This document shows, piece after piece, positions 56,591-64,000 of a stretch of 64,000 nucleotides of DNA. The position numbers were made by a program, and so were the translations under genes. Within the stretch, counting starts at the first letter, position 1. Each line of letters opens with the position of its first letter. The stretch covers positions 1 through 64,000 of the forward strand of contig JAPPGI010000230.1 of the NCBI GenBank assembly GCA_028874985.1, read 5' to 3'. This stretch comes from Gemmatimonadota bacterium. Lineage in GTDB: Bacteria; Gemmatimonadota; Gemmatimonadetes; Longimicrobiales; Gaopeijiaceae. The notes beneath the pieces are model-generated. The model ran no database searches and had not been told where the DNA came from. It saw only the letters and a list, made by a program, of their open reading frames with translations.

Positions 56591-57664
56591 TCAGGTACGG
56601 ACCCGCGCGAGGAGGACGACCCCGACCACCAGGAACAGGAGATTGGGGGTCCAGGCGGCCCAGACGGGAGGCAGCCCGCCGGTGATCCCGATGGCTCCGA
56701 AGAGTCTCAGGAGCAGGATGTACACCAGGGTGGATCCGAGTGAGACCCCCACCCCGAATGCCGCGCCTCCCTTCTTCACGGTCGTGGCGAGCGGCGCGCC
56801 GAACAGCATGATCACTAGGGTGGCCGCCGGGATCGCCAGCTTCTGCTCGCGTCCCACGAGGAGTTTCCTCGGGTCGCCCCCGGAGCGGTGCACCGCCGCC
56901 GCCTGGCGTCCCAGTTCCTCGTACGTCATCTCCTCATCGTCGGGAGGATTCTGAAGCAGGTCCTCCGGAGTCGGGGTCAATCCCGGACGGCGGTGGCTGT
57001 CGAAGCGAAAGGAGGCCTCCCGGCCGTCCGGTCGAATCACGCGCAGGTACCCGTCGCGCAGCGTCCATCCCTCCTCCGTGGTGTACACGCCTTCGTCGGC
57101 CCACACGTGGCGCAGCGACCCGTCTTCGTCGAGGCTCTCGAGAAGCACTCCTCCCATCGTTGCCTTGCCGACGGAGAGCTGCTGGACACCGAGGGTCTCG
57201 TCGTGCTCGGTCTGGAAGACGAAAGCGTTCCGCCAGGCCCGGGGTTGACCCCACTCCGTATCGCCGGCGAAGACTTCCTCCGCCTTGCGGTTGGTGACAG
57301 TGACGACCATGCCCAGCAGGAAGGCCGCGACCGTGAGCACCGCACCGATGGGCCACAGCGGCACGATGAGCCGGTGAAAGGAAATGCCTCCCGCCTTGGC
57401 CGCCTGGATCTCCCGGTTGACGGTCATGGAGTGGATCGTGAAGACCGTTCCCACGAGCGCGGCGACCGGAAAGGACCAGAGCACGAACTTCGGGTACTCG
57501 AAGAAATAGCCCAGGACGATGTCCGACATGGTCAGTTCCCGGTCCACGTAGAGGCCCTGTTTCTCGGACTGGTCCGCCAGGATGAACATGATGGGTACGC
57601 TCAGCACGAACATCGAGAAGATCCGGACGAAGGTCGCCGCGACCATGCGGTCCAGGGTGCGCAT
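56591..57664 (-). CDS. lptG: LptF/LptG-family lipopolysaccharide export permease
   Basis: 357 residues, usual for LptG. Six membrane segments, three at each end, flank a periplasmic beta-jellyroll domain (about 120-280). The start overlaps the stop of the upstream paralogue by one base (TGATG), so the pair forms one operon, as for lptFG elsewhere. With LptB it lifts lipopolysaccharide from the inner membrane and passes it to LptC. Which of the two is F and which G is set here only by gene order. Confidence 0.85.
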   Translation of the reverse strand: MRTLDRMVAATFVRIFSMFVLSVPIMFILADQSEKQGLYVDRELTMSDIVLGYFFEYPKFVLWSFPVAALVGTVFTIHSMTVNREIQAAKAGGISFHRLIVPLWPIGAVLTVAAFLLGMVVTVTNRKAEEVFAGDTEWGQPRAWRNAFVFQTEHDETLGVQQLSVGKATMGGVLLESLDEDGSLRHVWADEGVYTTEEGWTLRDGYLRVIRPDGREASFRFDSHRRPGLTPTPEDLLQNPPDDEEMTYEELGRQAAAVHRSGGDPRKLLVGREQKLAIPAATLVIMLFGAPLATTVKKGGAAFGVGVSLGSTLVYILLLRLFGAIGITGGLPPVWAAWTPNLLFLVVGVVLLARVRT

Positions 57665-59067
57665 CACGGGGCCGGGTCTCTCCGGGCGCCCAGGCGGCGC
57701 ACCCCGTTCCGGAGTTCCAGCCACAGTTCCCGCCAGCCGCTGTCGCGGGCCGAAGCCGTCCAGCGGCCGATCCGCGTGGCGAGGAACATTCCGATCACGA
57801 TGCACACCAGGCTCGGGGACCACATCGACCAGAAAGGGGTGGCCAGGTTCCGGTCCGCCCAGTCCTCGCCGGTGGACAGGCCGTACTGATAGATGCTGAT
57901 CACAACGGCCGAAACCACGATGACCATGCTGATGCCTCCCCGCGGGAAGCGCACGCCGACGGGCATCCCGATGAGGACGAATATCATGCAGGCGCTCGCG
58001 ATGACAAGCTTCTTGTGGATCTCGACGCCGTATCGGTTGGCCTGGCTTCGCAACATCTCGGAGCGGCTCACGCGGGTGTCGGCGTCGACTCTCACCATGC
58101 GGGTGATGTCGTCGGGCGGCAACCGGGGCTCGAGCCGGAGCGGCGTCTTCGAGAACATGCCCGGGTCGCCGCCGGCCGGGACGTGTCCCAGGGCCCGCTG
58201 GACGGCGTCGAGAGTGCCGCGCCGGGACTCCGCGCGGATGGAGTCCAGCAGCACCGTGCGGTAGCTTGCGGAGTCCCAGAGCATCGCGACCGACATTTCC
58301 CGGTCGCTCCGGTGGTCGAGGTCGGTGTCCTCGAAGACATCGGAGACCCCGCGCAGCATGTAGACCTGCTGGTCGAAGGCCGTCCGCTGGAATGCGCCGA
58401 ACTCGTTGTTCCTGACTTCGTACACGCGCCCGTCGTAGAGGCGCAGCTGGAGGTCGGTGAAGGAGTCGTTCATCCGCATCCGGCCCCGGTCGGCATAGGT
58501 GGTGCGCCTGATCCCCTGTCGGCTCATATCATAGATGACCACACCGGTCAGTTCGCTGGACACCGGATCGATGGCGTCCGCCCGGAGATACAGGCCACCT
58601 TTCCCCTCGATCACATTGACTACGCGTTCACGGAGCTGAAACGTGGGACTCTTGTGCCGGATGGCGACGTGGATGTTCTTGAGCCGGTGGTTGGCTTCGG
58701 GAAGGACGCGGTCGTTGAAGAAAAAGGTGATTCCCGTCAGAACGACTCCCACGAACATGGCGGGCATGAACAGCTTGCGGGGCCGCACACCGCCTCCGGA
58801 CATCGCGACGATCTCGCTGTTCGCCGCAAGTTCGCTGAAGGTGTACAGGACGGCCGGGAGAACGGCCATGGGAAGGGTCAGGGCGATGGTATGGGGCAGG
58901 GAGAGGATGAGGGCTTCGAAGATGACTTCCTTGGGAAGCCCCTTGCCCGCCAGGTCGTCCAGGCGCTGCGCGACCGCGTTCACGAACAGCAGCCCGGTGA
59001 GGAGGCTGAAGGTGAACAGGAACGGCCCCAGGTGCGACCGGATGATGTAGCGCGTAAGTATGGTCAT
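57664..59067 (-). CDS. lptF: LptF/LptG-family lipopolysaccharide export permease
   Basis: 467 residues. MTILTRYIIRSHLGPFLFTF is a typical LptF start. Three membrane segments, a large periplasmic/loop region, then three more near the C-terminus (KLVIASACMIFVLIG and later). It is longer than most LptF proteins; the extra length lies between about 230 and 345, ahead of the conserved NRYGVEIHKK segment. First gene of the lptF-lptG operon. Its ATG (59067-59065) overlaps the ATG of the divergent SprA-like gene (59066-59068) by two bases, so its promoter must lie inside the first codons of that gene. Confidence 0.85.
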   Translation of the reverse strand: MTILTRYIIRSHLGPFLFTFSLLTGLLFVNAVAQRLDDLAGKGLPKEVIFEALILSLPHTIALTLPMAVLPAVLYTFSELAANSEIVAMSGGGVRPRKLFMPAMFVGVVLTGITFFFNDRVLPEANHRLKNIHVAIRHKSPTFQLRERVVNVIEGKGGLYLRADAIDPVSSELTGVVIYDMSRQGIRRTTYADRGRMRMNDSFTDLQLRLYDGRVYEVRNNEFGAFQRTAFDQQVYMLRGVSDVFEDTDLDHRSDREMSVAMLWDSASYRTVLLDSIRAESRRGTLDAVQRALGHVPAGGDPGMFSKTPLRLEPRLPPDDITRMVRVDADTRVSRSEMLRSQANRYGVEIHKKLVIASACMIFVLIGMPVGVRFPRGGISMVIVVSAVVISIYQYGLSTGEDWADRNLATPFWSMWSPSLVCIVIGMFLATRIGRWTASARDSGWRELWLELRNGVRRLGARRDPAP

Positions 59068-62000
59068 GGTGAAATGTAACCGCTCCCGGTCCCCGGTCGT
59101 GGTCCCGCCCATCGCGGACCGGGTGTGCGGCGTGCTGTCCGCGCGGGTCGCCCGGGCGCTGCTCCCGGCTGCGGCGGCCCTTCTGTCCGGTACGGCGGGC
59201 GACCGGGCCGCCGCGCAGGAGCGGACACCGCCGGCGGGAGACACCATCCTTCGGATCGCTCCCGGGCTCGGGGGGTTGCCGTGGCTTCTGCCGGGCCCCG
59301 CCGAGACCGAGGTGCCGTTCGTCCGGCTGGGGTGGGCCCGCATCCCCGTCACCCGCCTCGGCCTCCGGTCCGTTCTCCCGGCCGGGGGCCGACCGGGCGA
59401 CCCCCGGCCGCCCCTGGCGAGCACCGACTGGACGCGGGACCGGCTGCTGCGCTTCGGTGTCCTGGGCCGCACCGTGGGCTACCGCGTGGTACCGGAGCCG
59501 GGCGATCGGACCGCCCGGGGACGGGAGCGGGAGCAGACGGCGCCGGCGCGGTTCCGGAACGAATTCGTCGACATCGGCTTCTCCGTGCGCGGGACCGGCC
59601 AGTTCGGCGGGGACTGGACGGAGTTTCGTCCCTGTGACGAGGCCGTCGAGACCTGCGAAGTGTCGCTGGTGCCCCGGATCACCCCCGACATCGAATTCGC
59701 CGCCACCGCCGACGGTACCATCACCGACAGAATGGTCGTGGACGTCGACTACGACCAGGCCCGCGAGTACGAGGGCACCAACCGGGTCAACGTCAGCTAC
59801 CGGGGTCTCCCCGGGGAGGTGTTCCAGCGCTTCGACATCGGAGACGTGCGCTTCGATCTTCCGCAGTCCCGGTTCCTGCGGGAGGGTGTCCCGACGGGCA
59901 ACTTCGGCTTCCAGGCCGCTCTGGAGGCGGGTCCCGTCGAGGTCCAGTCCGTGTGGGCCCAGCAGGCGGGCGAGGTGACGACCCGGACCTTCCGGCTGGG
60001 AGGGTCGGGGCAGGGCTTCTCCCGGAGCGACACCCTGGTTCTCGATGACGCCGACTACATCGAAGGCCAGTTCTTCTTCCTCTTCGACCCCGGGAACTTC
60101 TACGACCATCCCCACATCGACGTTCTCGCCCTCACGCCTTCCGACGCCCGACCGGACGTCACGCCCGGGGAGAGCCCGATTCAGCTCTACAGCTCCGAGA
60201 TAGACCCCTACTCCCAACAGCAGGTGGAGGGCCATATCCAGGCCGACGCGATCGCCGCGGCGGCTGCCGACACCGTGGTCGAATCGGCCTGGTTCCGCTA
60301 CCTGGAGCCGGGGCGGGACTACATGGTCCACCCGAGCGGGCTCTGGATCGCGCTCAGGTCACCCCTTCTGCGGGACCAGATGCTGGCCGTGACCTACGTG
60401 ACCGCGACGGGGGATACGGTGGGCACCTACAATCCCGAACAGGTCTACCGCGGCGGCGGGAGACCGCGGCTGAGGCTGCTCAGGGCCTCCACCGCGCAGC
60501 ACCAGCCGGGCCGGCCCACCTGGCGGACCGAGATGCACCAGATCTATCGCGTTTCGTCCTCCGGGGAGGTCGATCCGGCTACCGTGGAGCTGACCGTATC
60601 CCTGGGGGAGGAGAGCGCGGGACGCACCTTCGCCCGCCGTCCCAACGGCGACGACGTGACCTATCTGCGTCTCTTCGGACTGGACGAGGAATCGCCCAGG
60701 GACCGTCTCGACGAGTCGCAACTCTACCGGCCCGAGCTCGATTCCTTCGAGGATCTTCCCCCGGTATCGGGGACTTTCATCGTTTTTCCCACGCTTGAGC
60801 CGTTTGCGAGTCCCCCGCCGCTGCGGAGTCTGGAGATCGACTCGACGGAAGTGCGGGGAATACTGGGTGCGAACCGCAACGAACGCATCTACCGGGCGCC
60901 CGATCCCTTCGAGCGGGAGTACGGCGGGGTCTTCCGCCTGAACATCTCGTTCGAGGCGCGGGGCGAGGGCGTCATGTCCTCGTTTGCCCTCGGAGCGGCC
61001 GGTATTCGTGAACGCACGGAGCGGGTGACCCTGGACGGCCGGCCGCTGGTACGGGGTGTCCACTACACCATCGAGTACGACGCCGGGGTGCTGCGCCTGA
61101 TCGATCCGGACGCCCTGCTGGCGGCCAACCCCGGGCGCGACCTCGAAGTGACCTGGGAACAGAGGAGCTTCCTGCAGCTGGCGCCGTCGTCGGTGTTCGG
61201 CCTCAACGCCCACTACGATCTGGGCGACTACGGGGCGCTCAACCTGGTCGGCCTCTACCAGACCGAGGACCGGCTGGTGCGGAGGCCGCGCCTGGGGGTG
61301 GAGGCGAGCGCCGTGGGGCTCGGAGGGATCAATGGTGAACTGAACTTCGACGCGCCCCTGCTGACCAGGGTGCTGAAGGCCATACCGGGGCTGCGCGCGG
61401 GAGAGCAGTCCTCGTTCCACGTGTCCGGTGAAGCGGCGGTGTCGCTGCCGAATCCCAACACCCAGGGCGCGGTGTACCTCGACGACTTCGACGGCATCAA
61501 CGCGCGCCCGCTCTCGGTCAGGAGCCTTCAGTGGCGCCTGGGGAGCATGCCCGCCCACAGGGACGGGGCCGAGGACGTGCTGCCGCCCGAGTTGTCCGTG
61601 TCCACGGTCGCCGCAATGACCTGGCAGCATACGTGGATCGAGAAGGATGTGGGCGGGGACAGCCTTGGCGTCTTCGAGGGATTCTACCCCGATACCGACA
61701 TCGACCAGCAGATCCGCATCACGGGCAGCCCGGTACGTGAGCCGGGACTGTACGTACTGTTCGAACCCGAAAGCGGCGACAGGGAGGGGTCGGGCGCGTG
61801 GTCGTCGATCACCACGGTGCTGAGCCCCACCGGGACCGACCTCACCAAGAGCGACTTCGTCGAGTTCTACGTCCGGGACGGTGATCTCCTGTCGCTCGTG
61901 CTCGACGTGGGTGTCGTGAGCGAGGACGCCTTCTTCGTGGATTCGACCGGCGCCGTGAACGGTCTCAAGGGGGTCGGCTCGGTCCAATGGGGCCAGGGGA

Positions 62001-64000
62001 TCCTCGACCAGGAAGCCGATCCGCGCCGCGGCGAGGTGTGGGGCAAGGAGGCTGACGAGCGGGGCGTCTGGTTCGAGAGCTGCGTCGCCGAACGGGGCCG
62101 GGTGTACGGTCTCGGCGACCCGAATGCAAACTGTACGCGAGGCAACGGCCGGGAGGACAGCGAGGACCTGGACGAAGACGGAAACCTGGACACGCGGGAG
62201 CACTATCGCCGCTTCGTGATCCGGCTGGACGGCTCCTCCCCGTTCCTCGTCCGCGACCGCGATGAGACCGGCACGCGGTTTCGCCTCTACCGGGTGCCGC
62301 TGCGGGGCCGGTCAGGCATCGACGTGGGCGGCACGATCACCGATGCCGACCTGCGCGCCGTACGGCACCTTCGCCTCACCGTGGCGGGCAACCGCCGCGA
62401 CCATCTGGTGCTGGCGCGCATGTCGATCGTGGGATCCACCTGGATCAAGCGCTCCGAAACGGGGGTGCTCACGGGCTTCGGCGGCGATACCGCATCCGTG
62501 CACGGGCGGGTCGAGGTGGGCCCGGTCTCCAGGCTCACCGTAGGCGACGCATACACCTCTCCTCCGGGGGTCATCGAGGAGCTCGACGACCCGACGGAGG
62601 GCTTCGGCGGACAGGGGATCGAGTTCAACGAGCGCTCCCTCTCAATCGGCTTCGGCGACATCCGGCCCGGCGACCGGGTCGAGGTCTACAACCGGTTCCC
62701 CCAGTATCCGCGGGACTTTCTCTCCTACCGGGAAGCCCGGCTGTGGGTGGTCGCGCCCCGGGGAGACTTCGTTCCCGAGGTCCCCGCGTTCTTCTTCGTC
62801 AAGATCGGGACCGACGACCGGAACTTCTATCTCTACCGCAAGCGGCTGAGCGGGACCGCGACTCCGGGAAGGGTCGGCGAGGAAGACTGGCTCCCGGAGA
62901 CCGTGATCCGGTTCGACCAGTGGCTCAGGCTCAGGCGGGAGGCTGAGATCGAGCTGATCGTGGAACCCAGAACCGGTGCGGATCCGCCGCTTGTGCTGTG
63001 GTCCGCCGACAGCACCTACGCCGTGGTCATGCAGGACCGGGGACGCGCGCCCAACCTGGCCGCCGTCAGAGAGATGAGCATGGGGGTGATCAACGGTACG
63101 GGCGCTCCCATTTCCGGGGAGGTGTGGGTGGATGAACTGCGCCTGTCCCGGGGAATCCGCGACGCGGGGATGGTTGCCGCGCTGGACGCCGAACTGCGAG
63201 GCGGGGCGTTCCTTCAGTCCCGGGCGTCCCTGCGCAGCCGCAGCGGCTATTTCCGTCAGCTGCGGGCCTCCCCGACCTTCCAGGACGATCGCAGCCTGGA
63301 TGCCCAGGCCACGTTGCAGCTCGGCCGCTTCGCCCCGGATTCCTGGGGTCTCCAGGTTCCGTTGTCGGTGACGTACGGGAGCGAGGACCAATCCCCGATC
63401 TTTCTGGGCCGGAGCGACGTGCAGGCCGACCGGCTTCAACGGCTGCGCCGGCCGGGGTTCGACCAGACCCGCGTCGACCTGGCCTTCTGGCGAAGTGGTC
63501 CGGAAAGGGAAGGGTTCTGGAACGCGGTAATCGACGGCGTTGATGTGCGGGTCGGAATGGCCCACTCGTCGCTGAAGACGATCACCACCGAAAGCGACGG
63601 AAGGAGTGTGGACGCCCAGGTGGGGTACGGGGTCCGTCCGGCTCTCCGGGATTTTCCGCTCTTCCCGGGGTGGGCGGGTTCGGTGCTGCGGCGGATCCTG
63701 CCCGCCTTTCTCGATGAGCGCATAGCGGGCGCCCGGTTGCGGTGGACGCCCGAGAGAGTCGCGTTCCAGGGCGAAGTTCTGGACCGTGAACTGAGCACCT
63801 CCCGCTTCGACAGGATCATCCGGACCGCGGGGGATTCCCTCGTGACGCCGACGGAAGCTCCCCGCCGCCAGCTTACGGCGTCCGCGGAGATCGTTCTGCG
63901 CCCGCTGACATCCCTCACCGCCGAAGCGGACGTGGTGAGCGGACGCGATCTTCTGGCCGTCGCGGAGCTGGCGGAGGATCCCGGCAGCCGGGACCTGTTG
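59066..64000 (+). CDS. sprA: SprA-like giant outer-membrane translocon protein, C-terminus beyond window
   Basis: The frame is open from 59066 to the window edge (about 1645 residues) without a stop. A signal peptide ends DRAAAQE. Starts are ambiguous: the ATG at 59066 adds 19 residues, while GTG at 59123 gives a better signal peptide. The protein is beta-rich throughout; LPNPNTQGAVYLDDFDG (about 795-812) matches the SprA signature near the barrel core. DFVEFYVRDGD, RHLRLTVAG, GEVWVDELRLSRG and a long run of barrel strands follow. SprA is the outer-membrane channel of the type 9 secretion system in Bacteroidota; homologues occur in Gemmatimonadota. Adjacent lptFG fits the dependence of T9SS cargo anchoring on a special lipopolysaccharide, though that is inference. 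Confidence 0.85.
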   Translation, partial: MVKCNRSRSPVVVPPIADRVCGVLSARVARALLPAAAALLSGTAGDRAAAQERTPPAGDTILRIAPGLGGLPWLLPGPAETEVPFVRLGWARIPVTRLGLRSVLPAGGRPGDPRPPLASTDWTRDRLLRFGVLGRTVGYRVVPEPGDRTARGREREQTAPARFRNEFVDIGFSVRGTGQFGGDWTEFRPCDEAVETCEVSLVPRITPDIEFAATADGTITDRMVVDVDYDQAREYEGTNRVNVSYRGLPGEVFQRFDIGDVRFDLPQSRFLREGVPTGNFGFQAALEAGPVEVQSVWAQQAGEVTTRTFRLGGSGQGFSRSDTLVLDDADYIEGQFFFLFDPGNFYDHPHIDVLALTPSDARPDVTPGESPIQLYSSEIDPYSQQQVEGHIQADAIAAAAADTVVESAWFRYLEPGRDYMVHPSGLWIALRSPLLRDQMLAVTYVTATGDTVGTYNPEQVYRGGGRPRLRLLRASTAQHQPGRPTWRTEMHQIYRVSSSGEVDPATVELTVSLGEESAGRTFARRPNGDDVTYLRLFGLDEESPRDRLDESQLYRPELDSFEDLPPVSGTFIVFPTLEPFASPPPLRSLEIDSTEVRGILGANRNERIYRAPDPFEREYGGVFRLNISFEARGEGVMSSFALGAAGIRERTERVTLDGRPLVRGVHYTIEYDAGVLRLIDPDALLAANPGRDLEVTWEQRSFLQLAPSSVFGLNAHYDLGDYGALNLVGLYQTEDRLVRRPRLGVEASAVGLGGINGELNFDAPLLTRVLKAIPGLRAGEQSSFHVSGEAAVSLPNPNTQGAVYLDDFDGINARPLSVRSLQWRLGSMPAHRDGAEDVLPPELSVSTVAAMTWQHTWIEKDVGGDSLGVFEGFYPDTDIDQQIRITGSPVREPGLYVLFEPESGDREGSGAWSSITTVLSPTGTDLTKSDFVEFYVRDGDLLSLVLDVGVVSEDAFFVDSTGAVNGLKGVGSVQWGQGILDQEADPRRGEVWGKEADERGVWFESCVAERGRVYGLGDPNANCTRGNGREDSEDLDEDGNLDTREHYRRFVIRLDGSSPFLVRDRDETGTRFRLYRVPLRGRSGIDVGGTITDADLRAVRHLRLTVAGNRRDHLVLARMSIVGSTWIKRSETGVLTGFGGDTASVHGRVEVGPVSRLTVGDAYTSPPGVIEELDDPTEGFGGQGIEFNERSLSIGFGDIRPGDRVEVYNRFPQYPRDFLSYREARLWVVAPRGDFVPEVPAFFFVKIGTDDRNFYLYRKRLSGTATPGRVGEEDWLPETVIRFDQWLRLRREAEIELIVEPRTGADPPLVLWSADSTYAVVMQDRGRAPNLAAVREMSMGVINGTGAPISGEVWVDELRLSRGIRDAGMVAALDAELRGGAFLQSRASLRSRSGYFRQLRASPTFQDDRSLDAQATLQLGRFAPDSWGLQVPLSVTYGSEDQSPIFLGRSDVQADRLQRLRRPGFDQTRVDLAFWRSGPEREGFWNAVIDGVDVRVGMAHSSLKTITTESDGRSVDAQVGYGVRPALRDFPLFPGWAGSVLRRILPAFLDERIAGARLRWTPERVAFQGEVLDRELSTSRFDRIIRTAGDSLVTPTEAPRRQLTASAEIVLRPLTSLTAEADVVSGRDLLAVAELAEDPGSRDLL

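Noticed and set aside
60359-62203. 614-codon minus-strand open frame
   Set aside because: Antisense to the SprA-like gene, which has a continuous, recognisable protein in this region.

Overview
The window is about two-thirds G+C and densely coded on both strands. The gene content is that of a diderm with a Bacteroidota-like outer membrane: a SusC/SusD pair, a second TonB-dependent receptor, a SprA-type giant outer-membrane protein, LptF/LptG permeases, GWxTD-domain proteins, choice-of-anchor-B and 6-bladed propeller proteins, and tandem amidohydrolases. Together with the high G+C this best fits the phylum Gemmatimonadota. That placement is inferred from gene families; there is no 16S rRNA or marker alignment behind it.

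Layout. 1-4325: a minus-strand pair, a DUF4143 ATPase with a PD-(D/E)XK-like tail and a NACHT-type NTPase that runs off the left edge. The two overlap by ATGA, and an inverted repeat lies just upstream; this is the best candidate for an undescribed (possibly defence) module. 4376-8511: two coupled exported amidohydrolase proteins, three domains in all, of which only one keeps its metal ligands. 8593-14259: a small membrane protein, a leishmanolysin-like lipoprotein, tRNA-Val(UAC) with a TrkA-N gene remnant behind it, and a membrane-anchored TPR protein. 14324-19761: a duplicated propeller lipoprotein divergent from a TonB receptor. 19751-33416: an accessory stretch with two intact copies and one fragment of an unrecognised zinc-ribbon membrane family, three lipoproteins with plant-type leucine-rich repeats (one fused to a metzincin protease), DUF819 and NCS2 transporters, a membrane dipeptidase, and dispersed AT-rich palindromes and inverted-repeat elements. 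33596-37488: a BtuF-like protein convergent with a kinase/M23/aminotransferase triple fusion. 37923-43503: a SusC-SusD-lipoprotein operon. 43598-50566: an outer-membrane barrel, two GWxTD proteins and a DPP-IV-type peptidase. 50778-56584: an FG-GAP/choice-of-anchor-B protein, a holin-like protein, an SLC13 permease and a DapF-like protein lacking both catalytic cysteines. 56591-64000: lptG and lptF divergent from a SprA homologue that runs off the right edge, the two start codons overlapping.

Much of the window serves the envelope: nutrient capture at the surface (TonB/SusCD), exported proteases and dipeptidases that would feed it, lipopolysaccharide export (LptFG), and a protein-export channel (SprA). 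The accessory genes (NACHT pair, LRR lipoproteins, zinc-ribbon family, repeat elements) sit between these blocks and carry most of the signs of recent turnover.
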